Shown here: positions 22,673 through 32,265 of the stretch, one piece after another
How the letters are laid out: each line of letters begins with the position of its first letter
How positions within the stretch are numbered: position 1 is the stretch's first letter
Assembly: GCF_048128805.1 (NCBI RefSeq)
Contig: NC_135998.1
Location: forward strand, 24,547,063 to 24,611,062
Origin: Centroberyx gerrardi
Taxonomy: Eukaryota; Chordata; Actinopteri; Beryciformes; Berycidae
Reading direction: 5' to 3'
DNA: 64,000 bases
Notes under the pieces: model-generated
Databases searched by the model: none
What the model saw: the letters and a program-made list of their open reading frames with translations, nothing else
What the model was told of the DNA's origin: nothing
Position numbers and translations under genes: made by a program

Positions 22673-23295
22673 ACTCTGGTGCGGTCGGGGGAGGCAATGC
22701 ACAGTCTCCAGTGTGGCATCACTGTGCAGAAGAAGGAGGGAGGGTCTGTCACTCTGAGATCTGCTGGGGGACCAGAGGGCCACGCTGGGGGCCGGGGGTA
22801 AGAAGTCCTGTTATGTCTCATCAGCACGTCCTTGCATCCATTTTCCAAATGTGCCTATCTGATCTCATACACCCCCTGGCTTCGTAAATTATGATTGGGG
22901 ACCCATACTTTGTTGCCGTCTACTTTTGTGGAGGCCCAATGTTACAGAAATGGCAATATGTTTTTATTAGCCTTGGTTAGGTAACCTCTCAAAAAGAATG
23001 CACATCCAAAAAAAGCTGCAAGTTATGGTCTATATAGCTTCAAAGACATTATTGAAAAAGCTCTCTTCTCTCCATGCAAATAAAATCTCGAATTTTTCAT
23101 GATTTAAGCATCAGATTTGGTCCCAGGGTGAGACTTTATGTTTCAAACACTGTCTCCCTTACTCTGGTCCTTTCCAAGGGTCCTGGAGACACCAGCGGGG
23201 GATGTCGCTGCAACGCCAACAAGCAGAAATGCCGCCCCAAATGCCAAAACTGCCGCTGAGAATCCCGAGACTGGACAGGTTGTAGGAGGGAATGA
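22673..23295 (+). other. Unidentified pair of exon-like segments, possible 3' end of a gene
   Basis: A GC-rich segment (22673-22797) lies between an acceptor (tag) and a strong donor (g|gtaaga); a second begins after ttccaag at 23179. A further candidate upstream exon ends at donor gtaagt (22491). Two readings stay open across the junction. One gives a Gly/Ala/Thr-rich tail ending PETGQVVGGNE (stop near 23295). The other gives a Cys-rich end, [18 protein letters not shown] (stop 23257-23259). An AATAAA follows at 23402. Strand and position would suit FAM169A in human-like gene order, but neither reading resembles FAM169A as I remember it. Identity is unknown and it could be non-coding. Confidence 0.3.
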
Positions 23296-24599
23296 GTGAC
23301 TGAACTGAGAAAAGAAGAGTGAGGAGTACAGAGAAGTATATTTAAGCCAAAGCTGACCATGCAGGACTGTTACATTCAATGAAAGCACATGCATCCCTGT
23401 AGAATAAACAAACACCTGGACACAGCTGGAGACATCCTCAATGTTCTGTTAGCAATGTTGTATCCGTCAGTTGCTGACAAAATAATCTGTTTCCTTGGCT
23501 TTCCAGTGTAATCAGAACAACAGAAATATATATGTTACTTAGCTCTGCTTTTCACAAACAAGGAAATGTGGGATGTTTGATTTTAACAATTCAATGTTTA
23601 GTATAATCAAACGCCACACGTCTCCAGTGATGACGAACTGTCCTCGATGTCTAGAAGTATGCGGGTGATGTATTAACTTTCACTGCATGCTGTGCCTTTT
23701 AAAAATGATTGCACTGCAAATGTAGCAATACGGGTTTGTTGTTTTTGTTTTGCTAGTTACCAGGAAGCATTAAACTGAAGTGGCCTTATCGTGTGTACTT
23801 GCATATCATATCTGCATAGAGATAGATCAACATGTTAGATAGTGTTGTGTGTGTGTGAGAGAGAGATTGTGTGATTGCATGTGTGGAAAGAGCACACTTC
23901 TGATTGTAAATCTGAATCTGATCGAGTCTCATCTCTGTTTCTAAACCACCTGACTTTGAGTGTAAATTTGTCAGCTGGACTAGTTGCGTTCTATTTATCA
24001 CTCACATGCTCCTGTGGTCCACAAGCAATATTGCCCTCATCCAGTGGTGTAGAGGTCACTGAGGCGGTGGCTGCACTGTACTGCTGACCAGATGGGTATT
24101 GTATGACACCATCAATACGTGTCAAAGACTGTATTCATTAATAGTCTGATATTAACTGCAATACTGAAGTATTTTGTTTAAGTTGAGTTGAGCACATGTA
24201 GACACATTTCGCTGATAAGCTCATATCCTGATTATAAGAAACTCAAAAGGATAGTAGCAATAGTAGTAACACCTTTTCCTGTTTTTATGGCCTGTGAAAT
24301 TTCAGTTTCCATGGTAACATTTGGAATACTTTGTAATTCATGTATGCATGGATTTGTGATCCGGATGTGATGATACATGCAAACAAACGTACCCTGAATA
24401 TGACCTTAACAAGGATATGAGCTAGTGTTCCCACCAGCTGTACTCTCCATGCCTGACAAAAAGAGGAAGGTGTTCTCCATACACCAGAATTCACCCTCCA
24501 CCACACTGCTGCCCCCCCCGAGAAGCCATGAATAACTGTTGTTTACTGTTTGTTGAGAGTAAAAGATCAGCTCTCTGCTGCTGATGTACCATTATGCCT

Positions 24600-24615
24600 T
24601 AATTATCAATAAATA
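24600..24615 (+). terminator. Possible polyadenylation signal
   Basis: tcaataaatacc contains AATAAA at about 24609 in a region without a recognised gene. It could end a long 3' UTR of the unidentified segments upstream. AATAAA alone is weak evidence. Confidence 0.2.
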
Positions 24616-24829
24616 CCCTTTAAAGTCACAGAGCTCTGTGTGTGTAAGTTTTGGTGCCGGATAAATTAGTCTGGTCTGTTAATTGCAAATGTGTCAAAAG
24701 GACACTAAATGGCTCAGCATCTGATACTATCAAATACATATCAAAAGGCAAAGGATTTGGGATTGCCAGCAGTCAATATTGTATATTTCATGGCCATAGA
24801 TGGATACCCCAACCAAAAAGTCCTACAAG

Positions 24830-24980
24830 GGCTTATAGTGTCTACAGTGAGTCTATAGTGACCTTATCATACTTAATGGTGTTTCTTATCTCTTATGGTA
24901 TCACTATAATATTCCTTACAGTTTTGTTTTGATATTCCTATTGTATCCCTTCTAAAATTCATCACAGGATTACTGTACTT
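24830..24980 (+). repeat. Dispersed repeat, copy 2 of 3
   Basis: The sequence around agtgagtctatagtgacctt, with ctcttatggtatcacta downstream, recurs at 50950-51120 in the same orientation and, more weakly, at 21280-21450 in the opposite one. It is probably a non-autonomous element; its ends were not resolved. Confidence 0.5.
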
Positions 24981-25829
24981 CTGTGTAGGTGATCATTTTA
25001 TGCTCCAAGAGCTTTTTTCATTTATTTATTAATTTTCACATTGGATTTTAAGAGATGCACATTGCATTTAACTCCATATCCATATTACTAGTTACTAGAC
25101 CACAGATGTTACTTTTCAACACAACATATGTTAATACCAACATATGCAGGGAAGTAGTGGAGGGTAATCCAGGTTGCACCTTTTATTTGCAGAAGAGACT
25201 TTACCCAAATGTTTAGGGTGACCTAAGCTGATATGATACATAATAGGAAGAAGAATCAAACGGATGCAAATTATTAGGATAAGGTCCTTTAAGGGATAAA
25301 ACACAAATGAATGCTTGAAGATCACAGACTGGAGGTTATATTTTATCCATCGTTTTATTTGTCATCAGCTGTTATTACGGTCAATTGGACGGGTTTTGAT
25401 ACAATTATATCACCAGACTGAAATGTAAACTGTATTGAAAATTGGAATTTAGCCTAATTTGTCCTGCTAACGGCCTTCCGGTAATGACAGTCGGTTTTGC
25501 AGCTTGTTTCCACCTGGTGAGCAGACAGCGACCTTGGCTGTCCGGACGCTTTAGAGATGCAAAAAGCACTAAATTCAGAGGAGATCAATTAAGGTCGAGT
25601 CTTTTAAAGTTCTAGATATTTATACTGTTGCCTGAATAGGTTAAAGCCCCTGCTAGCCATATTTTGATGTTGGAGCAAGATAACACCTAGTATGAGTATG
25701 ACTAACCCTAACCCGAGAAGCTGTATGAGAGGGACGCACAACCAGAGCGCAGAAGAAAATGTGACTACATGTCAATATAGGGTAAATGTGTCTAAAATCC
25801 TATTCATTATGATTGAATATGTGTTAAAA

Positions 25830-26090
25830 TAGTGTGGCCTGCCAAGCCTTGGAGACGGTTGCATGTGGACTATGCTGGTCCCTTCATGGGCTGTATGTTC
25901 TTGGTTATTGTGGATGCCCATTCTAAATGGATTGATGCCCATCCTCTTCAGTCAGTTTGGATTACCAGAAATGGTGGTCTCAGACAATGGAACCAGTTTC
26001 ACCAGTGGTGCGTTTAAGAACTTCATGACTAGAAATGGTATCATCCAAGTTACCACCGCACCAAGTCACTTGATAGGAAGTTGAGTATCA
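25830..26090 (+). mobile_element. Ty3/gypsy integrase core fragment
   Basis: Overlapping plus-strand frames give PWRRLHVDYAGPF, MFLVIVDAHSKWID and VVSDNGTSFTSGAFKNF, the first two blocks of the retroviral-type integrase core (D and D of the D,D-35-E triad). One frameshift lies near 25945 and the Glu block is missing. The orientation is opposite to the RNase H piece next to it. Confidence 0.75.
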
Positions 26091-26099
26091 TTACTGGAC

Positions 26100-26358
26100 T
26101 ATCCAAAGCATTGATAGTAAGTGAAGTAGGCTGTGGTGTCTTGGGTGTATCAGAAATAATCAGGCAACAGACAGTAGCCACAGTTGACCATTTACTCAGA
26201 AGAGTCTAGATAGATTACAAACAATCATGGCCTGGCTGGCCTGGCATGGCATGGCTGCTGACTAAGAACAATAGACTCCCTTTATGGTAGGAGGTGTGGT
26301 CGGCGGGCCCTGCTGGTCTAACAAGGAAATACATGACCATGCTACACTCCCCTCCCTC
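26100..26358 (-). mobile_element. Candidate gypsy polypurine tract and LTR segment
   Basis: Read on the minus strand, gagggaggggag (26346-26357) is a polypurine tract directly followed by TGTAGCATGG, a typical start of a 3' LTR. The next about 240 bp would be LTR. The far end of the LTR and any second LTR were not identified, so the boundary near 26100 is a guess. Confidence 0.45.
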
Positions 26359-26432
26359 TGATAATAACAGCCCAAAATTCTGATTCTAGTTAGACAACAA
26401 CACAATCATGTCTGTCTAACTGGCCATGACAA

Positions 26433-27110
26433 TTAAACATTTTTACACACTTTTTTTACACTACCATGCTCTTTCCCTGCTTTGTAAATAATCACATACT
26501 CATAAGCACGGAGAGTCACAGCCCACCTCTGTACTCTTGGTGAGACAATCTGGGGTACAGCTTTAACTTCACTGAAAAGGCTAATGAGAGGCTTATGATC
26601 AGTTGTAATTGTAAATCTCTGCCCATACAGGTAATTATGGAATTTCTTCACTCCAAAGACCACAGCAAGTCTCTCTCGATCCAACTGAGAATAATTATTT
26701 TCTGCCAGAGTGAATGTGCGGGATACAAACACAACAGGCTTCTCCGAACCATCAGGCATCTTATGTGACAGCACAGCTCCCACTCCATAAGGGGAAGCAT
26801 CACAAGCCAGGAGCAAGTGACCAGGACCTGTGAAGACTGCAGTAGAACTTTTGATTGTTCAAATGCCCTCTGCTGGGCAATTCCCCACCTCCACTTCATA
26901 TCCTTCTTGAGCAATAAATTAAGTGGGGCTAACAGAGAGGACAAATTGGGCAGGGAACGATGATAATAATTCAACCCCAGGTAAGCCTTCAGCTCACTGA
27001 CATTCTTGGGGATAGGTGCCTCTCTGATTGCTGCCACTTTCTCTGCAATTGGGTGCAGTCCTGTGCTGATGCTAGTTTAACACCCCTGATCTGGTGTGGC
27101 CCGTCATCAA
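26433..27110 (-). mobile_element. Ty3/gypsy RT connection and RNase H, internally deleted
   Basis: The minus-strand frames include KVAAIREAPIPKNVSELKAY and LGLNYYHRSLPNLSSLL (end of reverse transcriptase), then ACDASPYGVGAVLSH and YSQLDRERLAVVFGVKKFH, and TTDHKPLISLF (RNase H). A frameshift lies near 26820. After YKAGKEHG the coding sequence stops and, within about 90 bp, a polypurine tract appears. The integrase that should lie between RNase H and the 3' LTR is therefore deleted. Confidence 0.8.
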
Positions 27111-27245
27111 TGGCCTGATGAGGAAACGAAGGCTCTCTTGTAAAGTTTTTATATTTGGCTAAAGGAAGAGTGGCCGCTGCTCTATCTATAGGAACCAGGC
27201 ATTTCCGGATTCCACTTGAGACGTACGAACGCTGCCAAGTTTACA

Positions 27246-27500
27246 ATGACTAAAAAATGCTGTGTTGGAGCTGCAAACAAAACCTCTTAGGAAATGGGTG
27301 GGGGTTCCTCCAGTTTCCGTCTGGTAAATCCAACAAAGCGAAAGCACAATGACGGGCCTGGATTAACAGGTTAAAGCAACACAAGGAGCTGGAACAAAAA
27401 AGTAGCCTCATGTATGACAGTCTGACTCATGTTGGAAGTGGGAAAGACTGGCAGCCAACCAATCACCACCATCTGTCTGTTTTATATGGTTAAGTAATCT
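27246..27500 (+). pseudogene. Degraded THAP-like zinc-finger domain
   Basis: In broken frames the sequence reads TKKCCVGAANKTS, then FLQFPSGKSNKAKAQ, RAWINRLKQHKELEQ and GKDWQPTNHHHLS. The spacing of the paired cysteines, the FxxFP block and the RxxWI block recall the C2CH THAP domain of P-element-type transposases and host THAP proteins. Two stops and a frameshift make it a fossil. Assignment rests on pattern only. Confidence 0.4.
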
Positions 27501-28260
27501 TATCTTTATCTTGCTTTACCAACTGTCTGGATGCCAAGACCCTCCCCTCTCTCTACACACACTGACAGCAAACATTTCCATACATAAATGAACATTCACA
27601 TTGTTCATTCATTTGTGATTGGGCCTTTATATGGGGCAATGCCTTCCTGTCAAGTTGGGTATTGCGGTTTTGTTTTTGCTTTGCCTCTGTTGTTTTACCT
27701 GTTTACTAGTTTAGCAATCAATTTAATCCATGCATTTGATATACAGTATGACCATGAGGATTCCAGCTTCGAACTTTGGACCTTGATATCTATTATCTGT
27801 TTGCCGTTTCCTTTTGCGGGTTGACCTATCTGTGTTGGGGGTGGGGTTTGAGTCGGTCGCCATGAGAGGGAGGGGAGGCGGTCACAAGATAGAAGTGGAT
27901 TGGGGGGAAATGTGTCCCAGCCCTATGTGCTTGGACCCCTAATAAAATGGCCTGAAACAATCAGCAGGGGTGCAGTAGTGTAGTTGAGGGTAAACGTACA
28001 CTCTCATTTTCCCCTGCAGCAAACGGTATACTTTCCAGCCCGTTACCATTGATACAGGACGGTTGCATCTACCCTCATCCTCAGTAGCATATTAACACCT
28101 AATCCATCACATCAATAAAGGACTATGCTCATACTGTTCCCATGGCAACTAAATTTACATTGTAGCCTTTATACGCAACTGTGAGAAGCCTCTTAAACTA
28201 TTTCCTTATAGTTTGGAGCATTCTTCCAAGAGAAAAAATCAATTCAAAAGAACACTTCAC
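27500..28260. other. Intergenic, no gene seen
   Basis: The segment contains an AATAAA at 27941 (+) but no coding exon that I could support. The region upstream of 28281 holds the 3' end of nsa2 on the minus strand. Confidence 0.4.
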
Positions 28261-28275
28261 AAAATGTCACATCAG

Positions 28276-28283
28276 GTTTATTT
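28276..28283 (-). terminator. nsa2: nsa2 polyadenylation signal
   Basis: Forward tttatt (minus AATAAA) lies about 235 bp beyond the nsa2 stop codon, a plausible 3' UTR length. Confidence 0.5.
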
Positions 28284-28512
28284 ATATCAAATTTAACACA
28301 GTAATCAACCCTTTGACTTTGTTTCATTTTCTTTTGCGCGTACTTCAGTTACAGAAATATCCTGTGTTGCAAAGTGCACCATCACCGTTTTTCCTGATGG
28401 TCCCGTCATTTGAAGCCCATTGCTCGTTGAACCTTTGCGTTCCTTGTCCTCTCAGACACTCCAAAAGTAAATGCTGTGGTGTTAACAGGCAGTCCGTATA
28501 AAGGTCAGAGTC

Positions 28513-31500
28513 CTACACTAGCAGAACTGCATTAATGCAGCCGTCGTTCTCTGGGTTATTTGTCACCTGGGCATATTTACCTGGGAAGTAAAAGAAACAT
28601 TTTAGTTACAACCTCATCACATTCCACACTAATTTATCTGCAATATTTACATATGTATAACATTTTGCAATGGTTTGTTGACACAATCCTCAGTACTTCG
28701 TTGTTGGAGATGATAAAACAGCATCTTATATCTTCAGTATAACCAAACATTCATGTTGTTTGTGTTTATCGTTTATTGAGTCTGTACTGGACAACTCTCT
28801 AAATCTAATTTCAGCACTGCGGCCACATGTGAAAACAACTGCTATATTTACAGCAAGAATCATGGATTATGGATTCACGCGGCCCTGTTAAAAACAGAAT
28901 TGAACACTCACCCCAGATCACTTTTCCTCCTTGTGTAACCAAGCCCAGCTCACTGACATTGACCTCTACGACTGTTCCCTTGGTGATGACTCCCAGCGTG
29001 GTGTAGAGGGGTGACGAGGGGTTCTTCTTCACTCCCAGGATGGGAAGGCAGAATGTGGCTTTCAGCTCTGGATGGGTGACATGGGCCTTCTTAAAGCGCA
29101 AACCCTGAGCGGAAAGAGGACAAAGAGAAATCACGTGTTACTTAGGTGCTTAGAGTTACAACAGCAATGTATAATCCAACTGTAACATCAGTCCTGTTTA
29201 TAACATGAATGAACAGTGTTGTCTATGTGTAAGTGTACAATGCAGTCACATGACAAAATGTGTAAAACATTTAAACTCTAAAATGCACTACATGTAGTGT
29301 GATCTTACCATAGGTCTGATGAAACGCTCATATTTTGGAGGTTTACGGGTGAAGCCATCGCCGACAAAGCAAACTTTGGTGACCATCCTCTTCCAGGCCT
29401 TCTTTTGCCTCTTTCCGGTTTTGATTACTTTGAGCACCTCTGTCTCTCCCTGGGCGCGCACCTTTGGCAGGGGCACCTCCCATTTACCCTACAAGGAGAA
29501 AACAGTATCGGTCAGTCAGCATTACAGATTTGTATTAGCACACTAATAACAATATTTGCATAGGTACACATTACTGACAGAGTAAACAATTACAACTAAA
29601 AGACATGTTTTGCATAAAAGAAGGACTCTACATTTTTGTTGCTGTATATGGAAAATATTCACTGTGGCATGCCGCTCGACCAAGCTGAAAAAAGGACCAC
29701 AAATCTAGGAAGAAGGCTGCAGACAAGTAGATTTCAGTGGATACTTACAGCCTTCTCTTTCCTCTTCTGTTTGATCATGTTGGAGAGGACTTTGGCGCGG
29801 GACTGTCCCTCTCTGTCTAGCAGGTAGGCTGGCACTGCTCCCTCTGGGGTCTTATCATCGTTCTTCTGCTTCGTCTTCCTCTGTTCATGCATTTTGATGC
29901 TGCAAAGATTCGAGTACAAATCAGAATTGTCTGACCGTTCATTTGGCACGCTCTTTAAGTTTTTTCTACCAAACGAGAAAAGCCAATGCTCACACCGGGG
30001 ACTACAGTTTAGAGCCTAGACTGAAGTGTACTCACGTCTTCTTCATTTGGATCTTCTCAGCATGTCTCTGTTTGTGGTACAGCTTGGCCTTCAACCCAAT
30101 CATCTTCCTGGCTTTGTGGGACCGCGCGTGGACTTCACGGCTCTCCTTCTTCCTCTTCCTCTCATGGTGGTCCAGGCGGTAGCCGTGCCGCTTGCGGTGC
30201 AACTCAATGTGCTCGTTCTGCGGCTGTAAATGAGAAAAACAAAAACATTCTGTGAGATTTTTGTCACAATCTGATTCACTTTAATTGCCAAGTACAATAA
30301 ATGCACAAGCATTTGGCTTGGTGACATTGATGCAGAGTCCTACGGCACAGACAACCTGTTATGTTTCACAGTACATGGCATATTCTCACACATGATAAAC
30401 GGACAACGGGACGTTGCATACAGTACAAGAACACAGTGCATGACACACTATGGACAGTAGACTATACATACATTCAATATGCTGCAAGGCATACAGTATA
30501 CTTGCTGTAGGGAGAAATATACTGTGTGACCAACACTGCCTTGGACAGACTTTGTACTGAATGAAAGAGATCGATTATGATTGCTGAAGAACCTGTATGC
30601 CTGTAGTTGGGAACTTTCTGGCTGATCTAAATGGTTCCACTGTGAGCAAAGATAGCTTAAATATAAATAGCTTTGACACACACTCGCACACACATAGAAA
30701 AACTGCTAAGAGAACAATGTGCTTTGTTATAAAATGCAAGTATATCTGATGTCTTATGATCATAAAAACGGGTAACCTGCATACAAATTCTCGCATGGAG
30801 TGATGTCTGTGAAATGTATCTGTCCAAATGTGGAATACTGGTATGTTCAACCTTGAGAGGAAATCTTGACAGCACACGCGGTGGCTGGTCAAAAAATATA
30901 CTAGATATTCTGAGACTTACAAAGTTAATAACCTTTTGGGTGACTTTTCTTTACATGCATCTGTGTTCTATATCCCAAAGAAGAATACACAATATGCTGT
31001 CAGGACTTCTTAAAAGGTTTTACATTGCCTGTGTTTGGACTCAAGATACAATACAAACAAAAAAGGATACAAACAGCGACACCCTGAGGCCAGGCTACAC
31101 CAAAAGCTACCGAGTCACAACCAATTCATGTGAAGTAATTTCGTTGTACATATCAGTGAAACATTCATGGGAAACAATTTAACGGCCAAGCCAACAATTC
31201 AGCCAGGTTTGACGGCGTTATCTGTATTTACAAGAAATGCCTACAACTCTGTTAAGACAGCGGAGGAGTACGTCGTGTTCCCGAGTATACCAGGAGGGGG
31301 AGGGGTATAAAAGTTACACAAATATCTTAAAGAATACTCAGAAATTAAATGGTTTAACAGTTTCTCTGTTAATAGAGGTCAAACGGGTATTAATATAAAC
31401 GCCAACTCCGTTCAGATAGCCAGTGTAGAGGAGCACGTCACTCTGCCACATGTGAACTTAAGCTAATGATAGCACAATATGCTAACACGTTGTACTGCCT

Positions 31501-31546
31501 AGTGAAGCTCAAATAACAGGAATATAAAAGGCTGAGCACTTACCAT
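28513..31546 (-). CDS. nsa2: NSA2 ribosome biogenesis factor
   Basis: NSA2 is a nucleolar GTPase-associated factor for 60S subunit assembly (27S pre-rRNA processing). Exons, 5' to 3' on the minus strand: 31546-31544 (only the ATG), 30223-30036, 29899-29749, 29488-29309, 29104-28912 and 28580-28513. They total 783 nt, 260 aa, the same length as the human protein. The sequence begins [19 protein letters not shown], has a Lys/Arg-rich basic half ([37 protein letters not shown]) and ends in the S8e-like beta-barrel half ([36 protein letters not shown]). The ending [11 protein letters not shown] also fits. Every splice site is canonical. It is head to head with gfm2. Confidence 0.96.
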
Positions 31547-31559
31547 TTTGTGTCTTAAG

Positions 31560-32265
31560 AGTTAAGTGTTGCAGGGAATACGGTTCAGATGGAAACTGTT
31601 GGTACAGATGCGGATTATTTCGTCGTTTTACTTGAGGCTTGGGTCCTAGGTGTTGTTTTACCCGAAGCCAATATTTAGAGGAAGTACGTCACACGAACAA
31701 CACGTCTTGTCCGTTGGTTCAATATAACCGGCTTCCATAAGTGGAAGGTTAACCATGGTTAATGGCTCCCACTAAAGAGCTAAATTGCACGTTAATTTAT
31801 AGGATATTAAGGTTAAATGTGTGTCTAACTTTATGTATGTATTATAAACAATTTTACCGTCGCTGACATTTGAGAAACCGGTTTTGTTTACATGCCCGGA
31901 ACTGCAAGGAAGGCTTGCTTGTTCTCGGGGGATTTATTTTGAAATCGTGCCTTAAACCAGGGAAAACCATACATCCATGGGGAAAACGTGATTTGACAGT
32001 AGCACAAACTGAGTTTATACTGTTGCTGTGTAGGGAATTTAAATACTTTCGCTCTGGGTTCAATTGACTAATATATATGTAGTCTCTCTCTCTCCAGCTA
32101 GTCGGTTATCCCATGTTTTTCTTTTTTATTCCATCGGTCTAGTCATAACAAATGAGGTGACATTGCTCTGTCCGGGCTATATTTGGCTGTCCAGCTTCAA
32201 CATGGCTCACCTGAGTGTCTGTCAGATTTTGGGGAATATGCTTGGAAGTTAAGCAGATACTGAGG
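31560..32265. promoter_or_regulatory. Shared nsa2/gfm2 bidirectional promoter region
   Basis: The ATGs of nsa2 (31546, -) and gfm2 (32266, +) are 720 bp apart and divergent, so one promoter region must serve both. Near the nsa2 side, gaggaagtacgtcac (31678-31692) joins an ETS core (GGAAGT) and a CRE-like core (ACGTCA), a common pair in housekeeping promoters. No TATA box was seen at a convincing place. Transcription starts are unknown. Confidence 0.6.
32202..32252 (+). other. Possible upstream ORF in gfm2 leader
   Basis: ATG at 32202 opens 16 codons ending TAA (32250-32252), 13 bp before the gfm2 start codon. If the leader begins upstream of 32202 this uORF could lower gfm2 translation. The real transcription start is not known. 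Confidence 0.35.

Noticed and set aside
23179-23259. Metallothionein or defensin from the Cys-rich ending
   Set aside because: Cys spacing fits neither family, no signal or upstream Cys exon is clear, and another frame is equally open.
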